Shown here piece by piece: positions 1 to 9,359 of a stretch of DNA of 25,917 nt (within the stretch, counting starts at the first letter, position 1; every line of letters begins with the position of its first letter). The notes under the pieces were generated by a model that was not told the DNA's origin, did not search any database, and worked only from the letters and a program-made list of their open reading frames with translations. Origin of the DNA: Saccoglossus kowalevskii (lineage: Eukaryota > Hemichordata > Enteropneusta > Harrimaniidae); NCBI RefSeq assembly GCF_000003605.2, contig NW_003150759.1:468772-494688 (forward strand), in the 5' to 3' direction. The position numbers were made by a program, and so were the translations under genes.

Positions 1-264
1 TCCCTGCAAAATTGAACGTCTTTCCTCTAACTTGAACGGTCCTATTTGTGTGGGGTTGTACAATACCAACGCCATCGGAGAGATCCCGTCTTCCTCGCAG
101 TCAACGCCAGCACGACACGTGTGGGAAGCTGATTTCAAATCCCCGATTGATTCGCTGGTGGATTCGGGTTCGATGTGAGAGTTTAGATAGTCCTGTGGCG
201 ATACATGGTTACTGCTGATAACAATAATAAATATACCAAGCAAAATGAGCATAGAATTCTTCAT
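1..264 (-). CDS. 5' end of an unrecognised secreted or membrane-anchored protein (runs off the left edge)
   Basis: Read on the minus strand, an ATG at 264-262 opens a frame with no stop for 88 codons, up to base 1. The first residues (MKNSMLILLGIFIIVISS) form a short charged start and one strongly hydrophobic segment, so a signal peptide or signal anchor is likely. The rest is hydrophilic, with two cysteines close together (HTCRAGVDCEED), then SPMALVLYNPTQIGPFKLEE near the window edge. An in-frame TAA two codons upstream makes 264 the first usable Met. The Kozak context is weak (T at -3). I do not recognise the family. A luminal enzyme with an N-terminal anchor would fit, but that is inference. 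Whether the exon ends just beyond base 1 cannot be seen. Confidence 0.6.
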   Translation of the reverse strand, partial: MKNSMLILLGIFIIVISSNHVSPQDYLNSHIEPESTSESIGDLKSASHTCRAGVDCEEDGISPMALVLYNPTQIGPFKLEERRSILQG

Positions 265-1500
265 GAATTAATCCCCAAACATGCGCGCCGTGTGTCCCAG
301 TGTTGACCTGTGACCTTCGACCTGACTGTGCGCCATCACGGTAGACTACTTAATAACTTTCGTTTTTATGAGACTTTTGAAGGGGTAGGATAGGATATCT
401 GATTGAAGGAATAGGGACACATGGGTATATGGTAATCGTACGCGATTTTTTCGTGCACACCATCATTTTGAAATTCAGTCACATATTTCGTGAAACTCCT
501 ATATTAGTTTATTTTCAGTGAAATAAAAACTAATCATCCCGGCTGGAGCAAGACTAAGGAAATCGTGATGATTTGAAGCCTTAGTTAGGGAGCAATGTGT
601 CACGTGACCACACAAAGATAATGTGGTGTATTTCTTAGAAGTGTTTAAATATTTTGTTTTATATATTGATCAGAAAGTTATTAATTGTCATGACATCATG
701 AAACCCTTATTCTAGCAGCAAACTGTAGCTACTGTACTTGTTTGATGGAATACAGTCTCTAGTACGTCCTTGATTTTCCCCTACGTGTGGATTAGGTTTC
801 AGCACTGCTATTCCATCGAACGAATTCACCCATCCTACTGTTTTCAATTCACCCATCACTTGTTAAATGCCCAAATAATTTGTTTCTTTTAACTCTGTTC
901 TGTTTACGCTATGTGTATACGCCAGTTCAAACATTTCCACCAAGTACGTCCACTGTATCTCCGAAGTTCGTGATTGGTTTAATACCCCATACCACGTGAC
1001 AGTATAGTTGCCTTAGCCCGACCCAGACGACCGAGTTACAATTTGATCAAATGTCATCTCTTCACAAAGTTGCATGCAGGTTTTTACTACAAAACACGAG
1101 TGAGACCATGCCAATATGACCTTTTCGACATTTCGTCTGCCGTTCATATTCATCATACTTTCATTTCAATTGGTTCATGCCATCAAAATAAAAAAAAACG
1201 TTGAGATTACTGGAGAATTTTTCGAGATGCAAGAGTTCAAAATATCATAAAAATGGTCAAAACTAGCATTTTACACTGTGACGTAGCTATAAAGTGCTCA
1301 GTACTGCAAAGTTTGAATTCGGCTCAAACTGCCTTAAACGAAAATGGCCGCCGAGATCTCGCTTGCGTTATTTGTGATCCGCTGTCAACAAAGTTTGTAT
1401 TATTGAATATCCGTCGTCGTCAACTTCACATTTTCGTCTTCTTCTTCAACCGTCACTACAAATGTTCCTTGGATGTTTGTCAATCAGATATTGTTCATTT
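265..1500. other. Intergenic DNA, no gene seen
   Basis: AT-rich sequence without a supported exon. The only open frame of note (1253-1525, plus) has no splice support or recognisable protein character. CACGTG E-boxes occur at 601 (inside TCACGTGA) and 993. Upstream of the left-edge gene no clear TATA box is visible on the minus strand. Confidence 0.5.
268..282 (-). other. 4-codon upstream ORF before the left-edge gene
   Basis: On the minus strand ATG TTT GGG GAT TAA (282 down to 268) sits just before the predicted start at 264. It is in the same frame, separated by one codon (TTC) from the main ATG. If the transcript starts above 282, a ribosome would end this mini-ORF almost on top of the main start. 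Transcription start is unknown, so the function is inference. Confidence 0.3.
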
Positions 1501-1865
1501 TGTGACGATACTTTCAATTCTCTAATTTAAGTGAATATTTTGGCCAATTTTTTCAACTTGAAAACGGCTGGCCAAATTGCTATAGATATATATTATATGT
1601 AGATAACTTGGGTGGATCTAAATCCTATTGATTCATTTCGCGATGATACTTTCAATTTTCTAATTATAGTCAATATTTTTGTCGTTCTGGGTAAAAAAAT
1701 AGCTTGTCCAATTGCCGATATTTTAGGTTGGTGGACCTCAGTCAGTTTGATTTAGTTTATTCCTTTATCAGATTTTTCCCATTTAGTTTCAATAACTTCA
1801 ATTTTCTTATTTATTAAAATAAGTGAATATTCTTTTTATCTTGAAAATGGCTAGATTGATTGGTG
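1501..1865. repeat. Degenerate tandem repeat, three units of about 140-146 bp
   Basis: Three diverged units start near 1506, 1645 and 1791. Each reads roughly GATACTTTCAATTTTCTAAT, then a TAGTGAATATTTT-like stretch, then a CTTGAAAAYGGCT-like stretch and CAATTG or AAATTG. The middle unit is the most degraded at its right end. No coding potential. Confidence 0.5.
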
Positions 1866-2132
1866 TTTATTATTTATTTTATTGCAATTACAAATGCCAA
1901 TCGTAAATATGGTGCACTTTACCACAAATACACTATCGATGACAGGGTTATAAGGTTATCTCTATATCCAATGGTCATCCAATGCCCTATTCGGGTATCA
2001 ACAAAACACTGACCCCTGCAGACTTTATCAAAGGTTCTCCCAAAACGGCCTTAGCCCACTCTTTATTTTTTTCCGTGCGTGCACCACAGTTTCAATCATT
2101 CATTGGCCGATCAAGGACTACATGGACAGGAG

Positions 2133-2151
2133 CAACCACTAGAGGGCGTGG
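2133..2151 (+). promoter_or_regulatory. CTCF-like motif, plus orientation
   Basis: CAACCACTAGAGGGCGTGG fits the bilaterian CTCF core consensus (YGRCCASYAGRKGGCRSYR) at 16 of 19 positions, including the whole CCASYAGRKGGCR centre. It lies 1.35 kb beyond the stop codon of the TM2 gene and points toward that gene. A matching motif in the opposite orientation lies at 10031-10049. Binding is not shown by sequence. Confidence 0.4.
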
Positions 2152-2159
2152 CAAACGAC

Positions 2160-3350
2160 GATGCATTAACCACGTATTTTGCTTAACCATACTCTCACAC
2201 GAGTCTGGTTGTTTTGCTATTGTTGATATTTTATCATGGGTCCCATGCAACACCCACTACGTCACTAGGGATCGGTTGAGCTAAATGTTTACAAAATGTC
2301 CGTAATTTCGCTGATGGTCAGCATCGTATCAACGTAAATACGGAAGTCACTGTTCGAACCCAGCATTACTAATATACATATGCACGTACCCAACTTGTCT
2401 ATTTCTAATATGCATATGGAAAAAAATGTGAAAAAACAGTCTGCACATGAAAATAACTGATGATTACTAATTTCCGCGTGACAAAAACTGTGGCTGATTT
2501 CAAATCTACATAGAGACAAGAGACCTAGTGTGATGTTACAGCTCAGACCACTCATGAATAGATCACGTGACCAAGTGTGGTATAAATTGCATTACAATAT
2601 TTGGTAGAAAAGAAGCCATGCCATTTATTCAATATGTACATGTTTAAACAAGTACCCCAGATAAGTATGGAGTTCCGCCACTCCGAGTACATCGGAGAAC
2701 GACATTATTCGGTAATCGTTGTCTTAAGTAACTATTCAAAATACTAGTAGCTAGACAGTTAGGGCTATGGCCCTTACTCGGTAGCATGTAAGAATTGCTT
2801 GCTGAATCGCTGCGTAACTACATGGTTAAATAAGAACTCTGTGTCATCACCTATTGCCTGTCTCCATGACGTCAGACATTATCATGGGAGTATGCATGCG
2901 CAGACTTAACAAAACATTACAAAAGTCGATTCACTAATTTTCTTATTCGTAGATTTTTCAAAGTCTCATAGACGGAATCTAGTCTAAAGAATATGGCATA
3001 TAGTTTAAGTTAATACGAAACATGTAGAAAATAATTCAAATGTATAAAAATGAATCAATTTCCACTTTCAAATTGTATACATTTTGCAGCAATAACCGGG
3101 ATTTTACAAATTCATATTACAAGCAATCATCATATAAAATAAAGCAATGAAATTGTCATGGCTGGGTCAGTCTAATTCTAGAGTGGAGGCTATCAACAAT
3201 GAACTGACTATAAAATCACCCAAAATGTTTTTTTAACAAAACTCCTATTAAAGTCAATATTGGGAAATCAAACGAGTATGCTATTACACCGCATGTAAGC
3301 AAGGTTGGTGTACGTAATGTCTTCACGTGTATCCGGCACATTTTCTGTTC
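2160..3350. other. Intergenic DNA, no gene seen
   Basis: AT-rich sequence with no supported exon. It holds a TCACGTGA palindrome at 2563-2570, a perfect CRE-type palindrome TGACGTCA at 2867-2874, and a CACGTG at 3324. Short open frames here have neither splice sites nor protein-like composition. Confidence 0.5.
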
Positions 3351-3357
3351 GATCCCG

Positions 3358-3363
3358 TTTATT
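3358..3363 (-). terminator. Likely polyadenylation signal (AATAAA) of the TM2 gene
   Basis: TTTATT on the plus strand reads AATAAA on the minus strand, about 125 nt past the TM2-gene stop codon at 3487-3489. It is the first canonical hexamer seen downstream. Minus-strand sequence after it is AT-rich, with some T/G-rich stretches. Confidence 0.4.
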
Positions 3364-3486
3364 TAATTTGTTGTTGCACTCTTCGCTGTGACCATTGCAC
3401 TATGGGTAGGCTACCAAGCATGCACAGTTTTTTTTTTTGGTGCCAGAAATGTAAATAATGTTGTTGATGTCTTGAACTGACACGAG

Positions 3487-4514
3487 TTAATAGTCCTCGT
3501 CATTCTTTTGTGGGGGAGGTGCAGTTGGACGCACAGTACTTTCAGGGCGACTACTAGGCTTTTCATCGAGAACAGGTTGCGTAGATGGCCCGGCTACTGG
3601 AAACTCCGTGTAAGGCGGCGGGGCTGGCATGTTGGCATATGGGTCCTGTGGCTGTGGCATCTGTGCTGCCATGTTGGCATACGGGTCTTGTGGCTGTGGC
3701 ATCTGTGCTGCCATGTTGGCATACGGGTCTTGTGGCTGTGGCATTCGTTCGGATGCCCCATATGGGTATGGTGGTTGTGGCATCACGGCTGCTGGCGGGT
3801 ATCCAGGTTGATAGCCTTCATAATCTCCTTGAGAACCAGACGCTAAGCTACCATAGTTGCCCGGTGGTTGCCTTGGATACGCACTTGCGCCAGATTGGTT
3901 GCTGGCAATAGGGTCTCGGTCATTGGTCATGCGACAGAGCTGATACTTTCTCTCTAGCATTTCGTTAATATCTTTCACCAGTGAGGGAAGTCGACAAAAA
4001 TCAATAAGCCAACCAATCCCGAACAGACCCAAAGTACAGAAATAGAGTAAGCCGTAGCACGGACGATTCAAGTAGAAATGATGAAATCCGAAGATACCAA
4101 ACGGGAACCATAGCACGTAAGCGTCACACAGGCTTTTCTTGTTATCCGGTCGGGCAATTCGTCGGTTCGTGTCGTCCACTAAACAGGGCATTCGCAGCAA
4201 GTCAACCAACCAGCCAAAACCGCATAAACCAAAAGTGAAGAAATACACCAGGCCAAAACCTACACGATCTAGATAAAAGTGATGAAGCCCTAACCATCCG
4301 AGCGGTACACCGAGTATGTAGGCGTCACATAGAGATTTCATCGGAGTTCTGTACAACAGTCCGCTGCTGTACCGGTACTGCATATCCAGATTGACAGATT
4401 CCACCAGCCAAGGCATGCGTAGAATGTCAATAATCCATCCAATACCCAGAAAGCTTAGCGTGAACGTGTAGGCGAGCCCCCATGCATAGCGCTCGAGATA
4501 GTAGTGATGTAAAC
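3487..4514 (-). CDS. Tetra-TM2-domain membrane protein, exon 2 (end of TM2 domain 2, domains 3 and 4, Pro/Tyr-rich tail)
   Basis: This is the 3' coding exon, joined to 7089-7497. The acceptor (TTTGTTTACAG) ends at 4515. The split Gly codon (phase 1) restores the domain-2 motif GLHHYYLER, and the joined frame is exactly 478 codons plus stop. Exon 2 encodes the rest of TM2 domain 2 (to about residue 178), domain 3 (about 196-253) and domain 4 (about 263-322). Each has two hydrophobic helices around an HH(F/Y)YL-x-R turn and ends in G-x-GW-(I/L)-(V/I)-D then R-(M/L)-P-x-LV. The roughly 155-residue tail is rich in P, Q, Y and A, with a 14-residue repeat MPQPQDPYANMAAQ (394-432) and a PPPY motif (435-438), which in other proteins binds WW domains of NEDD4-type ligases. 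Eight helices are predicted. TM2 proteins are membrane proteins, and the molecular role here is unknown. The R-x-P-x-LV ending recalls the TM2 part of DNAJC22/Wurst, but no J domain is present. Confidence 0.9.
3628..3744 (-). repeat. 42-bp in-frame coding minisatellite in the TM2-protein tail
   Basis: Copies start at 3628, 3670 and 3712 with a period of exactly 42 bp. The last copy is partial, about 33 bp. The copies differ by only a few bases. Each encodes MPQPQDPYANMAAQ or part of it, so copy-number change would keep the frame. The high identity points to recent expansion or homogenisation. Confidence 0.85.
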
Positions 4515-4737
4515 CTGTAAACAAATCATATAAAATAGTTACGATCTTTTAATATCTGAATATTATCTTCTACATGGCAGATAAGTTCACTCTCTCTTGA
4601 TCAAAAGAACTAGGGGTACCAACCAAGGAAAAATGTGTTGAAAAATGATCTCTGATTCAGAAATTCTAATAAAGTTACTAAACACGCTAGTATTGTAACT
4701 GTCACATACGACTTATGTACCACTTCCGTGTCACTGA

Positions 4738-4854
4738 GAATGTTCTAGAACCGTACTGTGTCTGGGTGGAATATTCTAGATTTTGTTTAGAAACTGGTTG
4801 AATAGGTAATAGAACACTGTAGGAGGCAATAGAAGGTAATGGAACATTCTAGAA
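4738..4854. promoter_or_regulatory. Cluster of three heat-shock elements (HSF-binding motifs)
   Basis: GAATGTTCTAGAA (4738-4750) and GAACATTCTAGAA (4842-4854) are perfect three-unit HSEs (GAAnnTTCnnGAA). GAATATTCTAGAT (4769-4781) is a near-perfect third. All share the core TTCTAGA. They lie 50-165 bp upstream of a TATA-like box on the plus strand. HSF1 trimers bind such arrays in animals. Activity at this site is inference. Confidence 0.55.
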
Positions 4855-4899
4855 ATTGGTAGTAAGTTCCAGACTCATTATGTAAGCTGATGTAATGGT

Positions 4900-4909
4900 C
4901 TATTTATAG
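4900..4909. promoter_or_regulatory. TATA-like box near the heat-shock elements
   Basis: CTATTTATAG reads as TATTTATA on plus and as the stronger CTATAAATAG on minus. Placed after the HSE cluster in the plus direction, it could drive a transcript antisense to the TM2 gene. No plus-strand exon is recognised downstream. Confidence 0.35.
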
Positions 4910-6119
4910 ACAGTGTGGGTATATGTGGGGGAGTTGTTCAGCGCTGGGTTCGGATCGGAGATCTTGTTGAATTGTATTGGAGTTTAAGTACAGTTATTGG
5001 AGTAGTGGAGTTTTACCGCGTTATTGTACTTGATGTTTGCAGAGTATAATAATACCAGTACCAGTTGAAACCTCATCTGTTGGCTCAGTGTTCGTATTTT
5101 ATCATCGCCGCCAGGGAAGTCTTTCTGTTACTGTTGCCATTTTGGTATTTGAACCATCACACCTGTACTATACCAATTACGGTAATATTACGTTGCGTGT
5201 GACAGTAACCTAAATATCTTCTGAAAGCTTAGATATAGACAAATATATCAATGTTTGTCTAATGGAATGTTTGACTTTCCGGCCAATTTCGCTATTGTAC
5301 TTTTTTGACTACTTCTACTACTATATATTCAAATGCCGTTTTTTAACACTCTCAATCACACGAATGAGCTGTGATTTGCACAGGACGTTTTTAGCAACAC
5401 TGTTTTTATCTGTTTGTGTTTTCTACCTACGACCATAAACAACTACAATAACTACAGACTGGCCACCTTTAATCCGTCGTCGATATAATTTATGTAGTTG
5501 TTGCCCCTGCTGTAGACTGGCTCAGTTGTGGTGATTTTTTTGTTTAGTTAAATTATAATAATAAAAAACTTGGGAAAAAAATAGTTTTGCGAAATTCGGT
5601 ATTTACGCGACACCACCATGGTTTCATGGTTACAGGGGATTTCAAGTTAAAACCTCCATTTAGCGATATTTTTATTTAATTTTAACAATAAAAAGAAAGA
5701 AATCGCCCAGACTGTGCCACCCAACCCCTGTTGCTGCGTTGGGGGAGTTTTAAAACAGTTTATGAAAATAAAATCGAAACGTTCAGAAACAAAACCTAAC
5801 TTATAGTTTTCAGTGTTTTCATATTTGATTATTTTGATGACATCGCTGTAGTTCTAAATAACATTTATAGAACAGGTTTCCGAGTCAAAACACAAATAGA
5901 TAAATAATATTATTATTCAGCGACGAATGAGTTCTGTGACGTCAATGGTGAAAAATGGCTTGCGACCACTTACGATACTTTGTCGTCACGAAAACACTTA
6001 TAGCAAGGGTGTATTTGTTATTTTTCATATTAAATTTGTGGAAATGCCAAAATTATGTTAGAATTGATAGCAGTGGATACACATTGCACTATTTGTCGTT
6101 TGTGTCAGTGATGTCAGTA

Positions 6120-6960
6120 GCCTGACGAGTCGCGTGAATTGCGCCCTCCGCGGTGCTCCAAATCCAACACAGGTCTGATGCCGTTCGGCCGGCGAGGGCC
6201 TACCCACGCCAACATGTCAGGATATGATGTCAGCAGCGCAGTAATTCGGCATTTTTACTATCAGCCGAGCTTTATTCACGGCATGGTCGCGGTCAGCAAA
6301 ACGTGGCCGATGTACTTGGGCATTTGTAAATTTAACCCCATCATGAAACATACAACCGTGCAGTCAATCTTTATTTTGCAACCGACAATGCATCTACAAG
6401 TATTTGCTACATGACAGCATTTTATCGAAGCCCCGCGGCTACTCGGAGTTGAAATCTGCTTCTCAAAGACGGAGCTACCGCACGATTCCCAAAAGGTTGT
6501 CAGGACCAATCACAAACGGGAACACCTTTGTTTTCCCCCACGCTAACGAAAAAATCTTTTGTCTTTTACTGACTTCCTGTTCCAAAACGTCTGTGAGATA
6601 GTAAATTATTTGAACTCGGCTCTCGTTCGGCCCAACCGTGTAAACGCATTGGAGATAATCTCCCGTTTTAATCGGTGGGAGACCAGTAGTTCGGCTCCGA
6701 TAGAATGTTGTTGTGTAAACTACAGTCCCCCAACAAGGAACTGTGTGTAAACGTAGCAATTATTTCAATTTTGTCAAAGGTTTACCGTTTAATTAAAGAT
6801 ATACCGACACGGCTTACCCTGCACATCACACATCAAGGTCGGTTATTGACCTCGGCTACCGTTTTGCCAACCCATTCCAGCAAAACTCGAAAAACGTGTT
6901 CGGTTTATAACCGGCACATTTCATAGTAAATGCCAGTATTTATCCAGGTTCTAACACGAG
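6120..6960. other. GC-richer intronic segment of unknown role
   Basis: This part of the TM2-gene intron is visibly richer in G, C and CpG than the AT-rich DNA around it. Open frames exist on both strands, but none has a Met-plus-splice structure or recognisable protein motifs, and stops occur every 60-90 codons. Small palindromes such as GGAGATAATCTCC (about 6651-6663) are present. It could be an intronic enhancer or a decayed element. Confidence 0.3.
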
Positions 6961-7088
6961 ATTGAAGCCCTCGAGAAATAACTTCGTGATTTACGTGTAT
7001 ACAGACAATTATGTAACGCGAACAGCATGACCGTCAATGACCTCAACAACAGCGCATGCGCCTAAAAATTACAATTATATACTAGTAC

Positions 7089-7497
7089 CTAGGATTCCCA
7101 ATGGCCAACAGGCAAGTATGTAAGCGTCGTCTAATCGTTTTCGTGGAGGCATCGGTGTACTAGTTGGTATTCTTTCTCTCAGCATTCGGCGATTACATTC
7201 CTCCACTAGGAAAGGGATACGGAACCAATCAAAAATCCACCCAAATCCAAGCAACCCGAACGTGAAGAAATAAAGTAGACCGAAACCAGGTCGCTTCAAG
7301 TAGAAATGGTGAAAGCCAAGCCATCCAAACGGCAATGCTAGTATATATGCTTCCAACACCTTTTTCTTCTGGATGTGTATGAATGCTTCGGTGGGGACAT
7401 CTTGTTGCCCGTCTGCCCTGTGGGGATATTCAAAACGGACATGTCTGTTATCAACCGCCGCCATCTTCCGAGTTGGAGTAAATGTGTGTACATGCAT
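7089..7497 (-). CDS. Tetra-TM2-domain membrane protein, exon 1 (N-terminus, TM2 domain 1, start of domain 2)
   Basis: The exon runs from an ATG at 7497, with an in-frame TGA directly upstream at 7509-7507. A second in-frame ATG (Met12, AAGATGGCG) has the better Kozak context and may be the true start, giving 467 instead of 478 residues. Residues 13-45 are a hydrophilic, presumably cytosolic leader without a signal peptide. TM2 domain 1 spans about 46-101 ([20 protein letters not shown], then helix 2 and [15 protein letters not shown]). Domain 2 begins at about 121 and is cut by the intron after residue 136. The donor is CTAG|GTACTA. Neighbouring genes give no functional hint. The frame, the repeated domain and the exact fit with exon 2 leave little doubt that this is a real gene. 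Confidence 0.88.
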
Positions 7498-7509
7498 TGC
7501 AAAACGTCA

Positions 7510-8700
7510 CACAATAGTCACGAGATGGCTGGGAACAACCATTTTATCACAGGGAGGGTGGGTGTCTGGAATGTAATAATGCAACATTAAGAATACGTGA
7601 ACATGGTTACGCAAAACACAAATGAAAACGAAAAAATATATGTTTTCAATGAATGTCACTTTGTCATGGTTCGTTAGTGTTTTAACCATGTGTCCGCCAT
7701 CACACTGCCGTTTAATAGATATTGAGTATTGCACGACTGCCTGTGGGCGAAATAGCAGACTATAGTATTACGTAATCAGATAAAAACTACCACGTGATTA
7801 ATGAAACCCACAAGTCATCTTCGAGTTTATTTTTCATAATTTAACGGTGATGTCACGGTTTTATAGTTTGTTGTTCATCGAACATTCTCACTAAGTCAGA
7901 TATATTTAAACACAATAATTTATAGCGGGCCGGGTTTTTGACAAATGATTGCACAAAAACAGAAGACAAAATTTTGAACACTCGAGCTGCACGACCACCA
8001 ACAAATGTACGTATTTTATTTCCTACAGTAGTGCTCCTATATTCACGGGGAATAACTTTTCGTCTTTTCGAGTTCTGTAATATGTATAAACATTGCCAGA
8101 AAATGTGAGCGGAGTAAAAAAAAATCGGCGTTTACTTTTTGTACAAAGATTTATTTTTTCGAAACTATCGCTGTTGATTGACCTGAAACATTCAACCATA
8201 AGACTGACGTCAAACAAATGTTCCATCTGAATCGTCACCACGTGATATCGTTGCTATAACAACTGTACACTGTGATCACTCGTAATGTGTGACCATGAAA
8301 TACGAGATGATGGAACTGTGCAAGTCCAAATTACAGATCAACAAATTACAATCAATTTCCCACATAAATAATAATATTTATTGTATCTTTAGAAATACAC
8401 ATTTCTTTCAGTATATAGCAATCATGGAAATATTAATCAATACAAATAAAATATAACAAGTTAGTAAGGAGAATTTTAAAAAGTAAATAAAATATCATAA
8501 TAAGTTAAAATCACGTGTTTTTGTGCGTTGTTGGAATGCCATGAAGATGAATTGCGCGACATGCTTAATTGAGGTTTTCTCTGTTATTTTCTTAATAAAA
8601 TGAAATTTGTCATTATTAGTTTTAATTTCCTTTGGGAGTATTAAATGTGAGAACAAATCTTGTCATAATGTCATGTATTTTGGACAAACTTTGAGTACCT
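7510..8700. other. Upstream region of the TM2 gene and intergenic DNA, no gene seen
   Basis: No TATA box is evident within 100 bp upstream of the TM2 start. CACGTG occurs at 7791, 8239 and 8512, and a TGACGTCA palindrome at 8205-8212. Open frames on the minus strand near 7507-7734 and 8023-8241 lack protein-like composition or splice sites. Confidence 0.45.
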
Positions 8701-8702
8701 GG

Positions 8703-8815
8703 TTAACTTGTCATACAGAGCGTGTTCGAATTTCATGAAAACTAACCACGTATTATACACGCGTTGTTTATGTCGTATGGACCCATGTCGATTTCGACGC
8801 AAGGTAGGTAGAATC
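8703..8815 (+). mobile_element. Degenerate copy of the short TTAA-flanked MITE-like element
   Basis: After TTAA at 8703-8706, the sequence follows the order of the intact copy at 16086-16218: GTGTTCGAATTTCATG, then GTATTATACACGCGTTG, then a CATGTCGATTTCGACGC-like stretch. Many substitutions and a lost right TTAA show it is old. It abuts the inverted-repeat block that starts near 8851. Confidence 0.5.
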
Positions 8816-8850
8816 ATAATACTGTGGTACTCATAATTTTTTAGAAAGTT

Positions 8851-9300
8851 GGTCATAAATCGCATGACAGTGTTCATTGGTCTATTACGTAAAATCGTGA
8901 AACTATTGTTACAGTGACGTATTTTGAGAAACTTGTCTTATTATTTTCCAGAAATCTCTATTTTAGAACAATTCCATAGAGAGCACAATGCTGAAGAAAA
9001 ATTGCGTTTTTGGATATTTTTTAAAACCCAGATTTGTGAAATAATTTAGGACAACAATAAGTACAACATCCTTAGGGTAGAAGCCTGCTCATAAATAAAA
9101 AAAACACAGAATTTATTCATTTTGCAATAAATTGTACTCCAAGGCAATATAAGGATATTGACCTAAAAAAAGATGGGGGTCACCAGCCTTTTTTCGAGAA
9201 ATTGATTGTTGTATTTTAGTGGTAATTCGCCATTTTGACACTATTATAACGATTTCACCATAGGTTTCTATGGCAGAGATATTATGCAGTATCTCAAAAT
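8851..9300 (+). repeat. Left arm of a rearranged inverted repeat (blocks A then B)
   Basis: Block A (8851 to about 9068) begins GGTCATAAATC and contains AGAACAATTCCATAG and AACCCAGAT. Block B (9111 to about 9300) begins ATTTATTCATTTTGCAATAA and contains GGGGGTCACCAGC and ACTATTATAACG. Both recur on the opposite strand in the right arm, with roughly three quarters of bases matching by eye. A short motif GGTAGAAGC lies between the blocks. Noncoding. Confidence 0.6.
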
Positions 9301-9359
9301 CTAGCCTCAGAAAAAAATCATATATATTGTTAATGATGGAGTACTTTTTGTTGTTCTGA

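Larger units (their letters stand above)
4695..5210. repeat. Possible mobile-element remnant with short inverted ends
   Basis: GTAACTGTCACATACG at 4695-4710 is matched on the opposite strand by GGTTACTGTCACACG (5196-5210), a nearly perfect 11-bp inverted core. Between them are three heat-shock-type motifs, a TATA-like box and GT-rich leader-like sequence, an arrangement resembling a solo LTR or a short DNA element. Clean TG...CA ends and a clear target-site duplication are missing, so the class is uncertain. Confidence 0.3.
4515..7088 (-). other. Single 2.57-kb intron of the TM2 gene
   Basis: The donor is CTAG|GTACTA at 7089/7088 and the acceptor TTTACAG|GTTTAC at 4515/4514, phase 1. The intron falls inside TM2 domain 2, at the Gly before the HH turn. 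Domains 1, 3 and 4 are uninterrupted. It contains the heat-shock-element cluster at 4738-4854, a possible repeat bounded by short inverted ends (4695-5210), AT-rich filler at 5.2-6.1 kb, and a GC-richer segment at about 6120-6960. No coding exon is seen inside it on either strand. Confidence 0.85.

Noticed and set aside
2345-2362. GTTCGAAC-containing palindrome-like word read as a minus-strand tRNA B box
   Set aside because: The 50-70 bases upstream on the minus strand contain no tRNA A box or cloverleaf pairing.
3340-3360. TTCGATCCC, similar to a tRNA T-loop/B box
   Set aside because: No A box, anticodon stem or acceptor stem can be found upstream at the right distance on the plus strand.
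3508-3911. Several plus-strand open frames opposite the TM2-protein tail
   Set aside because: They are antisense to the 42-bp coding repeat and give Cys/Gly/Trp-rich nonsense. The minus frame has domains and splice fit.
6139-6926. Multiple overlapping open frames on both strands in the GC-richer intron block
   Set aside because: Each is short, mutually overlapping, and without splice sites, signal peptide or motif. Composition alone explains them.
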